From DATFVA01 sp963815785 (GTDB taxonomy: Bacteria; Bacteroidota; Ignavibacteria; Ignavibacteriales; Ignavibacteriaceae): a stretch of DNA of 64,000 nucleotides. Every line of letters begins with the position of its first letter. The first letter of the stretch is position 1. The translations under genes and the position numbers were made by a program. The DNA lies in the NCBI GenBank assembly GCA_963815785.1, contig CAWFHZ010000006.1, forward strand, positions 1 through 64,000, in the 5' to 3' direction. The notes below the pieces were generated by a model. That model was not told the DNA's origin and ran no database searches. It saw only the letters and a list, made by a program, of their open reading frames with translations. Shown here piece by piece: positions 38,429 to 46,696 of this stretch.

Positions 38429-40027
38429 ATGGCGGAAGAAACAATCACACAATCAGAAAGCACACTTAAGCAGGCTTTCAAAGAAATCACTCAACCGTTT
38501 ATTGATCTTATAAAAGCCCCGAGAGCATTATGGGGTGTAATATTAGCTTATGCAATTGAAGGATTATCATATTTTGGTATGCTGACGTATTTAGCAATTT
38601 ACTTTTCAGACTATGTTTTCCAGGGCGTTGCTCATCCTGATATCTGGTCGCATGATATGGTAATGGTGCTTACGGCAGGTATTGCTATTTCAATGGTTGT
38701 TTTCGGTTTCGTTCCTGATAGATATGGTGTAAGAAAAGCTTTAGTTGTTTCGTTTGTTTTAATGTTAATCGGCAGAGTGATTTTTTCCGCTGCTCCAACA
38801 ATTATGGGTCTGCAGCCTAACGGTCTTTGGTCACTTTTGCACATTATTTCTTTGGTGGGCATTTTATTTATTCTTCTCGGTTACGGAATTTATCAACCGG
38901 CGGCTTATACAGCAGTGAGACAGTTTACTACACCAAAAACTGCTTCGATGAGTTATGCAATGCTGTATGCTGTAATGAATCTGGGATCTTCTCTTGTGAT
39001 GGGTGCATTTCTCCTGCGGGACAAAGAATATTTGAACCTTGGAATTACAGGAACGTTCTGGGTTTTCACTGCATTAACACTAGTGTCTTTGTTAACTACA
39101 ATTTTTATTCTCTCAAAAAAAACGGTAGAAACCGCAATTCAATCTGCAAAAGAAGAAACAGCCGAACAGAATAAGAGCGTAAAGAAATCAGAATCAGATT
39201 CAACAAATAATGAAATAATAAAAAAGGACATTACGCTCAAAGATGTTCCTGCAACTGCCTGGGTAATCCTGGTGGGATTCATAGTAGCAATTTATTTTCG
39301 CGCTTCTGGTTTGACACAAATGATTTTAATGATAATTGTTCTGTTAATTCCGGTTGTTATTTCTTTACTGCCGGTTAACAAAAGACAAAAAATTTTGACA
39401 TGGATAGTTAACCACCCGTTAGCAAATTCAAAATTCTTTTTCTTCATATTTGCACTAATACCTGTGCAAACTCTTTTTACTTATAACTGGCTCATACTTC
39501 CTCAATATATTTCGAGAGCTTATGAAGGCTGGATAGGGAATCAATTTGAAATTGCTTCAAATTTTAACCCGGTACTTATCTTTATTTTAGTTCCGGTAAT
39601 AACTGCTATGACAGCCAAACGAAATGTTTACAATATGATGGTTTGGGGAACCCTGGTGATGGGATCTTCTGCTTTCATTTTAGCACTCGGACCGACTTTT
39701 ACAAACCTTTTGCTATACCTTATTCTGATGTCTGTTGGTGAGGCGATGTGGTCCGCAAGATTTTTACAATATGCAACAGAAATTGCACCTGAAGGAAAAG
39801 CCGGTCTATACCAGGGAGTTGCTCAACTACCTTGGTTCCTGACGAAATTTTTAGTGCCTTTACTTTATTCGGGGCATATGATGGAATTATACTGTCCTGA
39901 GGTTGGTACAAAAGATACACAACTGATGTGGTTAATATTTGGATTTATCGCAATCACAACACCAATACTACTTTGGGTTGCGAAAGGCTGGATGATGAAA
40001 GGGTTTAAGATCAGGGCAGAAGCATAA
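38429..40027 (+). CDS. MFS transporter
   Basis: A 532-residue inner-membrane transporter with about twelve transmembrane segments and a long charged loop (about residues 235-270) between the halves. Landmarks are VILAYAIEGLSYFGMLTYLAIYFSDYVF in the first helix and VPDRYGVRKA after the second, the MFS loop motif. The first helices recall proton-peptide symporters (POT), but the ExxER motif is not convincing. Substrate unknown. A hairpin follows the stop. Confidence 0.85.
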   Translation: MAEETITQSESTLKQAFKEITQPFIDLIKAPRALWGVILAYAIEGLSYFGMLTYLAIYFSDYVFQGVAHPDIWSHDMVMVLTAGIAISMVVFGFVPDRYGVRKALVVSFVLMLIGRVIFSAAPTIMGLQPNGLWSLLHIISLVGILFILLGYGIYQPAAYTAVRQFTTPKTASMSYAMLYAVMNLGSSLVMGAFLLRDKEYLNLGITGTFWVFTALTLVSLLTTIFILSKKTVETAIQSAKEETAEQNKSVKKSESDSTNNEIIKKDITLKDVPATAWVILVGFIVAIYFRASGLTQMILMIIVLLIPVVISLLPVNKRQKILTWIVNHPLANSKFFFFIFALIPVQTLFTYNWLILPQYISRAYEGWIGNQFEIASNFNPVLIFILVPVITAMTAKRNVYNMMVWGTLVMGSSAFILALGPTFTNLLLYLILMSVGEAMWSARFLQYATEIAPEGKAGLYQGVAQLPWFLTKFLVPLLYSGHMMELYCPEVGTKDTQLMWLIFGFIAITTPILLWVAKGWMMKGFKIRAEA

Positions 40028-40056
40028 TACCCGCAGACAAAACTTTTTGGAAAAAT

Positions 40057-40090
40057 GGAGTAATGGAATAGTGATGAATTCCTTTACTCC
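40057..40090 (+). terminator. hairpin after the MFS gene
   Basis: GGAGTAATGGAAT (40057-40069) pairs with ATTCCTTTACTCC (40078-40090) with one mismatch around an eight-base loop. The T tract is weak (ACTATTTT), so termination may be partial. It separates the MFS and enolase genes. Confidence 0.6.
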
Positions 40091-40233
40091 ACTATTTTAG
40101 TATTCTTCTTGATCTGTATTACCAACGGTTTCATTTTTCCTTCCTTTCCTTTTTTTTTCGTGCTCACTTATCTAACTTTACATGGTTAATTCAAATAGAC
40201 TTAACGAATTATTATAGAAAATGAGGAGAAGAA

Positions 40234-41529
40234 ATGACGACAATAGTAGATATACTTGGAAGAGAGATACTTGACTCGAGAGGAAATCCGACAGTTGAAG
40301 TTGAAGTATTGCTTGAATCAGGAATAATTGGCCGCGCTGCAGTGCCAAGCGGTGCATCAACCGGGGAACACGAAGCAGTTGAATTGAGAGATGGCGATAA
40401 AACACGCTATAATGGTAAGGGAGTTTTAAAGGCAGTTGAAAATGTAAACGAGAAAATTGCAGATGAGTTGATCGATTTCGATGCAGTTGATCAGGCTGAA
40501 ATAGATAATCTGTTAATTACACTTGACGGAACAGAAAATAAATCATCACTTGGGGCCAACGCAATTCTAGGAGTTTCACTTGCCTGTGCAAAAGCTGCAG
40601 CTGAAACACTTGGTTTACCTTTGTATCGTTATATCGGCGGGACAAACGCACGTACACTTCCGGTTCCGATGATGAATATTCTTAATGGTGGAAAGCATGC
40701 TGATAATAATGTTGATTTCCAGGAATTTATGATCATGCCTTTTGGTGCACCGAGTTTTTCTGAAGCATTAAGAATGGGTGCTGAAACCTTCCATTCACTT
40801 AAATCAGTTTTAGCAAAAAAAGGTTACAATACTGCTGTAGGCGATGAAGGCGGATTTGCACCAAATTTAAAATCAAATGAAGAAGCTATTGAGGTAATTC
40901 TTGAAGCGATTGAAAAGGCCGGTTACAAAGTTGGAACCGAAATAGGTATTGCGCTTGATCCGGCTGCAAGTGAATTTTATTTAAAAGAAAAAAATGCATA
41001 CCATTTATTTAAATCTGCCCCAAATAAAGAAATTCCAATTGAGAAAATGGTAGACTACTGGGCAGACTGGGTAAAGAAATATCCTATTGTTTCACTTGAA
41101 GATGGTTTGGCTGAAGATGATTGGGACGGCTGGCAGATTCTTACTGAGAAGCTGGGAGATAAAATTCAGCTTGTTGGTGATGATATTTTTGTAACTAATA
41201 CCACAAGACTTGCCAAAGGAATTGAACTTGGTGTCGCAAACTCAATCCTAATTAAAGTAAACCAGATCGGTACACTTACAGAAACTCTTGAGGCAATTGA
41301 AATGGCTAAGAAAGCCGGTTATACAAATGTTATCAGCCATCGTTCAGGTGAAACCGAAGATACGACAATTGCAGATATAGCTGTAGCAACAAATGCAGGA
41401 CAAATTAAAACCGGTTCACTTTCACGTACTGATAGGATAGCAAAATACAATCAACTCTTAAGGATAGAAGAGGAACTTGATACAATTGCATTGTTTCCCG
41501 GATTATCCGCAATAAACTATACAGAATAA
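40234..41529 (+). CDS. eno: enolase
   Basis: A 431-residue enolase converting 2-phosphoglycerate to phosphoenolpyruvate in glycolysis and gluconeogenesis. Recognised by REILDSRGNPTVEVEV, AVPSGASTGEHEAVELRDGD, the metal and catalytic region VGDEGGFAPNL, SLEDGLAEDDWDGW, VGDDIFVTN, KVNQIGTLTET and SHRSGETEDTTIADIAVATNAGQIKTG. Length and all blocks are normal. A GAGGAGAAG ribosome binding site precedes the ATG. A small hairpin and glnA follow; enolase and glutamine synthetase may be partly co-transcribed. Confidence 0.98.
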   Translation: MTTIVDILGREILDSRGNPTVEVEVLLESGIIGRAAVPSGASTGEHEAVELRDGDKTRYNGKGVLKAVENVNEKIADELIDFDAVDQAEIDNLLITLDGTENKSSLGANAILGVSLACAKAAAETLGLPLYRYIGGTNARTLPVPMMNILNGGKHADNNVDFQEFMIMPFGAPSFSEALRMGAETFHSLKSVLAKKGYNTAVGDEGGFAPNLKSNEEAIEVILEAIEKAGYKVGTEIGIALDPAASEFYLKEKNAYHLFKSAPNKEIPIEKMVDYWADWVKKYPIVSLEDGLAEDDWDGWQILTEKLGDKIQLVGDDIFVTNTTRLAKGIELGVANSILIKVNQIGTLTETLEAIEMAKKAGYTNVISHRSGETEDTTIADIAVATNAGQIKTGSLSRTDRIAKYNQLLRIEEELDTIALFPGLSAINYTE

Positions 41530-41542
41530 TTTTTTCACAAGG

Positions 41543-41559
41543 GCCGGAGTAAATCCGGC
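41543..41559 (+). terminator. short hairpin between eno and glnA
   Basis: GCCGGA (41543-41548), five-base loop, TCCGGC (41554-41559), followed by TCATTAAAA without a T run. Likely an attenuator or RNA-stability element rather than a full terminator. Confidence 0.45.
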
Positions 41560-41583
41560 TCATTAAAATCAGATGGGGATAAT

Positions 41584-42969
41584 ATGCCTGTTAACGATTT
41601 ACAAAAATGTAAAACCCTTATAAAACAAAATAAAATAGAAGTAATTGATCTCAAAGCTATTGATCTTACAGGAAGACTTCATCACATCTCGCTTCCGGTA
41701 TATGATAATATTCTCGATAAAATGATTAAAGAGGGAGTCGGTTTTGACGGCTCCAGCTATGGTTTCAGGAAAGTGGAAAATAGTGATATGGTTCTGATCC
41801 CGGATTTAAAAACTGCGGTAATAGATCCTTTCAGGGATGCACCTACATTAAGCTTTTATGCTCATATCTCTTTAACTGATGATAAAAGATCTCCTTTTAA
41901 CCAGGACGGAAGATATCTGGCAAAACAAGCGAAGAATCTTCTGAAAAAAATCACCGGCGCTGATTCCTCATGGTGGAGTACAGAATTTGAATTCTATATT
42001 TTCTCGAATGTTGAATATGATACAAGAACTTCATCATCGTATTATAAAGTTGAACACGCGGAAGAATTTTTTAAGAAAGCTTATCACGCTGCAAATCCTT
42101 TTGATGAATATGATGATTTCAGGGACGAGGCAAGTAAACTTCTGCAGAAATTTGGAATTAAAGTTAAATATCATCATCACGAAGTAGGTGAAAGGGGACA
42201 GCAGGAAATTGAAACTTATTTTTCCGATTTACTCACAACTGCGGATAATGTAATTACTGCAAAATATATTTTATTCAACTTTGCCCGCCAAAGAAATCTT
42301 TTCATAACTTTTATGCCAAAGCCGATGTACCACCAGGCGGGAAACGGAATGCATCTTCATTTTTATTTAACAAAGAATGGAAAGAATGCATTTTATAAAA
42401 AAGGTGAGTACGGAAATATGAATCAGCTTGGGAGATATTTTATCGGTGGTATGTTAAAACATGGCGCCGCTCTTTCAGCATTTACAAACCCGAGCACAAA
42501 TTCGTATAAAAGATTAGTCCCCGGCTTTGAAGCCCCGGTAGCATTAACTTACGGACAGGGAAACAGGGCATCGGCAATCAGGATTCCAAAGTATGTTTCA
42601 AATCCGGAAGAAACACGTTTTGAATACCGCCCGCCTGATGCAACTGCAAATCCGTATTTATGTTTAATTGCAATGCTGCTGGCAGGAATGGATGGAGTTG
42701 TAAATAAAATTGATCCTGTTAATGAAGGTTTTGGACCTTACGATAAGAATTTTCTTAATGATCCCGAAAGCAGCAGCAGGTTTCAGTTTCTTCCCAGGAA
42801 TCTTGCTGAAGCATTGGATGCATTAGCTGCTGATAATGATTTCTTAAGACGCGGCGAAATATTTACGGACGAACTTCTTGAACAGTGGATAAAAATAAAA
42901 CAGGAAGAAATAAATTCAATCGGGACAATGCCTCACCCTTTCGAATACAAAATGTACTTTAATTTGTGA
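41584..42969 (+). CDS. glnA: glutamine synthetase (type I)
   Basis: A 461-residue GSI enzyme, ATP-dependent synthesis of glutamine from glutamate and ammonia. Diagnostic blocks are EGVGFDGSSYGF (substrate site), TEFEFYIFS and ETYFSDLL, MYHQAGNGMHLHFYL (metal/ATP), VPGFEAPVALTYGQGNRASAIRIP and EYRPPDATANPYLCLIAMLLAGMDG. The adenylylation Tyr region of beta-type GSI is not seen, so regulation is probably not by adenylylation. The gene is normal in length. Its last 53 bases before the stop reappear about 700 bases downstream. Confidence 0.95.
   Translation: MPVNDLQKCKTLIKQNKIEVIDLKAIDLTGRLHHISLPVYDNILDKMIKEGVGFDGSSYGFRKVENSDMVLIPDLKTAVIDPFRDAPTLSFYAHISLTDDKRSPFNQDGRYLAKQAKNLLKKITGADSSWWSTEFEFYIFSNVEYDTRTSSSYYKVEHAEEFFKKAYHAANPFDEYDDFRDEASKLLQKFGIKVKYHHHEVGERGQQEIETYFSDLLTTADNVITAKYILFNFARQRNLFITFMPKPMYHQAGNGMHLHFYLTKNGKNAFYKKGEYGNMNQLGRYFIGGMLKHGAALSAFTNPSTNSYKRLVPGFEAPVALTYGQGNRASAIRIPKYVSNPEETRFEYRPPDATANPYLCLIAMLLAGMDGVVNKIDPVNEGFGPYDKNFLNDPESSSRFQFLPRNLAEALDALAADNDFLRRGEIFTDELLEQWIKIKQEEINSIGTMPHPFEYKMYFNL
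42915..42967 (+). repeat. glnA 3'-end direct repeat, copy 1
   Basis: The last coding bases of glnA (through TTTAATTTGT). They match 43610-43662 at 47 of 53 positions. The two copies flank the glnA terminator and the lipoprotein gene. Confidence 0.85.
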
Positions 42970-42986
42970 TGAATATTTCCATTTTA

Positions 42987-43025
42987 ATTATGGTGCACTT
43001 TATTTTGAAGTGCACCATAATTTTT
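42987..43025 (+). terminator. strong terminator after glnA
   Basis: ATTATGGTGCACTT (42987-43000), seven-base loop, AAGTGCACCATAAT (43008-43021): a perfect 14-bp stem followed by TTTT. It ends the glnA transcript nine bases before the lipoprotein ATG, whose expression must therefore come from read-through or an internal promoter. Confidence 0.92.
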
Positions 43026-43033
43026 ATATCTGA

Positions 43034-43609
43034 ATGAAAAAATTATTTCTATTATTTTTAAGTCTTTTCTTTCTTCAGTGTGCAACCAGTAAGGTAACAG
43101 AGCTTTACAAGGTTTACAACCCAAAGGATTATTTATACTGGTCTGAAGATACACCTTTAACCTGGGATGATTTCCAGGGAGAACCAATTGGTTCACCGGA
43201 AAAATATGGTAGTGAAATTCATATTTATAATCCAGCAACTATTGAAAAGTCAAATCTTTTTAGTCCGGCAAAGCTAACAACAATTTGTGTCTTCGATAAA
43301 AAACATTCTTGGGTTAACAGAAGTTCTGTTAATGATACTCTTTTACTTTACAACCAGGTTATTTTTAATATTTACGAATTATACACAAGAAAACTCAGGC
43401 AGAAGTTTTCTGAAACCGATTTTGGTATAAACGATTTCACAGAAAAATTCCATTCAATGAGTGAAAAAAATAATAGTGAGCTAAGTGAAGAAGTGGATAC
43501 CTTCAGAAAACAATGCGACATGGGACAATTTGCGCCGGCTGTTTTAAAATGGTCTGAAAGAATAATAAGTGAAATTCACAAACTAGATGAGTTTAAAGGC
43601 AATAAATAA
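43034..43609 (+). CDS. hypothetical lipoprotein
   Basis: A 191-residue exported protein of unknown function. The signal peptide ends in a lipobox (SLFFLQC, Cys at about residue 16), so it should be lipid-anchored. The mature protein has no motif I recognise; a TPLTWDDFQGEP block near residue 38 recalls small DUF-type periplasmic proteins. It starts just 9 bases after the glnA terminator, has no strong Shine-Dalgarno, and its stop codon abuts the second copy of the glnA 3' end. The gene thus looks inserted at the end of glnA. Confidence 0.6.
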   Translation: MKKLFLLFLSLFFLQCATSKVTELYKVYNPKDYLYWSEDTPLTWDDFQGEPIGSPEKYGSEIHIYNPATIEKSNLFSPAKLTTICVFDKKHSWVNRSSVNDTLLLYNQVIFNIYELYTRKLRQKFSETDFGINDFTEKFHSMSEKNNSELSEEVDTFRKQCDMGQFAPAVLKWSERIISEIHKLDEFKGNK

Positions 43610-43670
43610 TTCAATCGGGACAAGGCCTCAACCGTTTGAATACAAGATGAACTTTAATTTGTCATTATAA
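43610..43670 (+). pseudogene. remnant of a glutamine synthetase 3' end (direct repeat, copy 2)
   Basis: Bases 43610-43662 repeat the end of glnA (47/53 identical). Read in frame from 43611 they encode SIGTRPQPFEYKMNFNLSL then TAA at 43668-43670, against SIGTMPHPFEYKMYFNL at the end of the intact enzyme. It is a fragment of a second glutamine synthetase copy or a target-site duplication made when the lipoprotein segment arrived. No further glnA-like sequence follows. Confidence 0.75.
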
Positions 43671-43837
43671 AACAGTTTTGATAGATGAGCTTTTAAAGTG
43701 CAATGAGGTTTTTTCATTACATGAATTCAATTGCATTACATATTCATCATTGCTCCCATAAAAAAGCATTCTCAAAATTTACAATGGTCAACATTATCTG
43801 ATTATATTTTATAAAGTAATAATACTTCTTGCACTAA

Positions 43838-44728
43838 TCACTTTAGCAATACCATCTTTTTCGTTGCGACAAATGAACCTGCTATTATCCTATAAAAGTA
43901 TATACCACTCGCAAGATCCTTTGCATTAAGTTCTTCATCATAAACTCCGGCTGCTTTTCTATCATTCAGCAGGGTCATAACTTCAGATCCAACTGCGTCA
44001 AATATTTTTATTTCAACTTTACTCTCTTTTGGTACCTGGTATCTTATTTTTGTGGTAGGATTAAATGGATTTGGAAAATTTTGATATAAAGCAAACGAAT
44101 TAGGAATAATATCAACTTTTACCACATCCGAGTATTCATATTTTCCATCTGTGTCTACCTGTTTTAGCCTGTACTCAAACTTGCTGCCCCCAATTAAATT
44201 TTTATCTATAAACTGATAATCTTTTGGTGAATTGCTGTTCCCGGAACCTTCTACGAATCCTATCTTAAGCCAATCATCATAAGTTCCGGACTTCTTTTCA
44301 ATTTCAAATCCATAGTTATTTACTTCAGTTTTAGTAATCCACTTTAGTTTAACATTTTCATGAATAATTTCTGCAGAAAAAGAACTAAGCTCAACAGGAA
44401 GTGGAGTGGTCCAAATACAGCGTGCTTTATTTTTTGCAGGATTAATAGGATTACCACACCTGTCATATACGTTTGAAACTGTTATTGTATACCAGATATT
44501 AATTTGGGGTGTACTCACCTGGAGCAAGGCAGTAGAGGTATCAATCAAATTTACAGCTGTTGTTATCAACCCGTCTGACCAGATAAAATTTGCCGGATTT
44601 TTAAATCCAGTTGTATCCATCCATTCATTAAAGTTTATCTTTACTTTATAACCAATAGGTTGTGCTTGAACCAAACCTGTCAGAATGATAATAAAAATTA
44701 CATGAAGATAAAATTTAAATTGTGCCAT
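43838..44728 (-). CDS. T9SS type A sorting domain protein
   Basis: A 296-residue exported protein with a signal peptide (about 1-22, ending VQAQ). A compact beta-sandwich with two cysteines (RCGNPINPAKNKARC) is followed by the linker domain typical of this group (LPVELSSFSAEI, to GFVEGSGNSNSPKDYQF) and the sorting domain (YQNFPNPFNPTT ... KKMVLLK). The ATG at 44726-44728 is preferred over a GTG at 44746 because AAGGGAACGG lies at Shine-Dalgarno distance. No catalytic motif; probably a surface adhesin or carbohydrate-associated protein. Confidence 0.82.
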   Translation of the reverse strand: MAQFKFYLHVIFIIILTGLVQAQPIGYKVKINFNEWMDTTGFKNPANFIWSDGLITTAVNLIDTSTALLQVSTPQINIWYTITVSNVYDRCGNPINPAKNKARCIWTTPLPVELSSFSAEIIHENVKLKWITKTEVNNYGFEIEKKSGTYDDWLKIGFVEGSGNSNSPKDYQFIDKNLIGGSKFEYRLKQVDTDGKYEYSDVVKVDIIPNSFALYQNFPNPFNPTTKIRYQVPKESKVEIKIFDAVGSEVMTLLNDRKAAGVYDEELNAKDLASGIYFYRIIAGSFVATKKMVLLK

Positions 44729-45066
44729 AATAACCGTTCCCTTCACAATTTATTTCTGTAGTCAAATTTTCAACGGGATGTAACCGGTTAACTCAAGATC
44801 TATTAGAAAACAGAGTTTTCTCATCAACCCTGTTACAATCCGACTCTATACTTAACAATTAATGTACCTGAAAAGATAATGTGAGAATTAACCCCGATAG
44901 GAAATGATTTTACATGGAATTGAAAATTGTCATTCTATAAACGTCAATTCTGTTTGTCAACTTAATCGTAATTACAATATTTGGTAATTAATATTTGATA
45001 ATGGCAATTAAAATCCCCGTTAACTTTTAATGAAGAATACTTTAATAAATTAGTTAAAAAATAAGT
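44729..45066. other. intergenic region, nothing recognised
   Basis: About 340 AT-rich bases between two minus-strand T9SS genes. I see no ORF worth calling, hairpin terminator or repeat, apart from short near-repeats of GGTAATTAATATTT. It should hold the promoter of the downstream T9SS gene. Confidence 0.35.
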
Positions 45067-46519
45067 TTATTTCAGCAAAACCATTTTTTTTGTTTCAAGA
45101 AAGTCACCTGCGTGCAGCCTGTAGAAGTAAACTCCACTGGAAAGGAGGCTGTTATCGAAGGATAAAAACAATTTGTAAGTGCCCGCTTCTTTAATTCCCT
45201 TATAAATAGTTTTTATTAGTTCGCCAAGAGAATTATACAGTTCCACTTTAACATATTCTGGTTTTTTTAGCACGTATTGAATTGTTGTCGAAGGATTAAA
45301 AGGGTTCGGATAGTTTTGATATAGAATAAAATCTTTATCATTTAATATCACAGTGTCTTTTTTTAATAATTGGATATGATTTTTGAATAATTCAAAAAGA
45401 TCAGGATTTTGAATCTCGTTAAATGCATAGTCATCAGCCATGTACATTAATTCAGGGGGCATATAATCCCAGAGAATAGTTGATTTTGACGGCGTATTCC
45501 TGATAGTTTCGAAATAGGTTTTATAACTCTTAACTTTTTCATTTATCACTCCGAACTCTCCTAAAAGGGCCGACTTATTGTAATTACTGGAAATAGAAGT
45601 ATGATCGTTTATCCATGTATTTCCGGCCAGAGATTCAAATCCCCAGCTATTTGGGTATAGATGAAAAGAAGAATAATCAACATTCTCAATAGAAGTATTT
45701 TCCACGAAACTGGTTCCTTTAATTCCGTTAAACAGGAAATAAGAACTGTTGTAGAAAAAATCCGGGTCCGAGTAAAGTTCTTTGTGAATATCATATCCTG
45801 TTTCACCTGTCGTAAGCAAATGATTTTTATCAATTGATTTGAAAAAATCTGCAGCCTCCGTGTACCAAACTTTTATAATATTTATTGAACTTCCCTGGTC
45901 TGATGCCTCATTAATTAATTCGAAACTAAAAATTATTGGTTCGTCTTTATATTTTATTCCTGTATAAGTGTTTATTCTGTTTAGAATTAATTGAACGTAA
46001 TATTTATACCAGCTTTTTATTGAATCATCGGTAAAAAAATCGGCACGTGTATACTTCCTGCCTGTCTCTGGTTTTAATAATTTATTTGCCCAAAATATAT
46101 ATTGATCCACTCCGCCATAATCACTAAAATTATTTTCCAGTGTTAAAATAAGATGAACCCCATATTGCTTTGCCTTGTACACAAGATAATCGAGGGACAT
46201 TCATCCCATCCTCTTTAATTTTATAAGGAGCGTACCTGATTATAGATTGAGTTGTAGAATCCGAACCTGAATTAAATGCCCAGGTTCTTATTACTTTAAT
46301 ACCGGTTTCTTTTGCTAATCTAAATGTGTCATCAACTATATGTTTATTTAAAGTGTCTGAAGAAATCCATTGTAAGTAATAGGCGTTAAATCCCAAAAAA
46401 CTGAATTCGGTAGTTCCACTATAAAATTTATTATTCCTACAATGGATAAACTCGTTTTGAGGAAATACTGATGGGTTAATTAAAAGACTTACTGCTAAGA
46501 CAATCAGATTTAATTTCAT
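45067..46519 (-). pseudogene. GH5-type mannanase/cellulase with T9SS sorting domain (one frameshift)
   Basis: Two ORFs in adjacent frames form one glycoside hydrolase. The 5' part (46130-46519) has a signal peptide and the (beta/alpha)8 start (FSFLGFNAYYLQWIS, KVIRTWAFNSGSD). It then shifts near 46199. The rest resumes with SLDYLVYKAKQYGVHLILTLENNFSDYGG, the conserved loop of GH5 beta-mannanases; deleting one T gives EDGMKSLDYLVYK. The acid/base Glu lies in FSFELINEASD and the nucleophile Glu in ALLGEFGV. A type A sorting domain (QNYPNPFNPST, GVYFYRL, KKMVLLK) closes it. It probably degrades beta-mannan-type polysaccharide outside the cell if expressed. Confidence 0.82.
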
Positions 46520-46621
46520 AAAATAATTCTGGTCAATTTTTCTTCCCGGGACATTTAAGAAATAAATATCAATTTAAACTTATATGAAATAAATATCCGG
46601 TGGAAAATTAAAAGGGGAATA

Positions 46622-46693
46622 GTTCAGGAGAGTGCTGAAAAGAAACAGCCTGATAGTATGGGAGAACTACCAGGCCGTACGTGTAATCTGAAC
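46622..46693 (-). terminator. structured intergenic element, probable terminator
   Basis: Read on the minus strand, GCCTGGTAGT (46675-46666) pairs with ACTATCAGGC (46657-46648) with one mismatch, followed by a T-rich TGTTTCTTTT. This lies about 20 bases after the stop of the DUF2339-like gene and fits a terminator of the respiratory operon. An outer GTTCAG/CTGAAC pair (46622-46627 with 46688-46693) and a small GCTG/CAGC hairpin (46634-46637 with 46646-46649) could give a three-way junction. As it is also upstream of the GH5 gene on the same strand, a leader RNA is an alternative. Confidence 0.5.
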
Positions 46694-46696
46694 CTG

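Noticed and set aside
46631..46675. 5S rRNA-like fragment
   Set aside because: A TGGGAGA...CCAGGC string recalls the 5S 3' end, but the 5' helix and the other 5S arms are absent.
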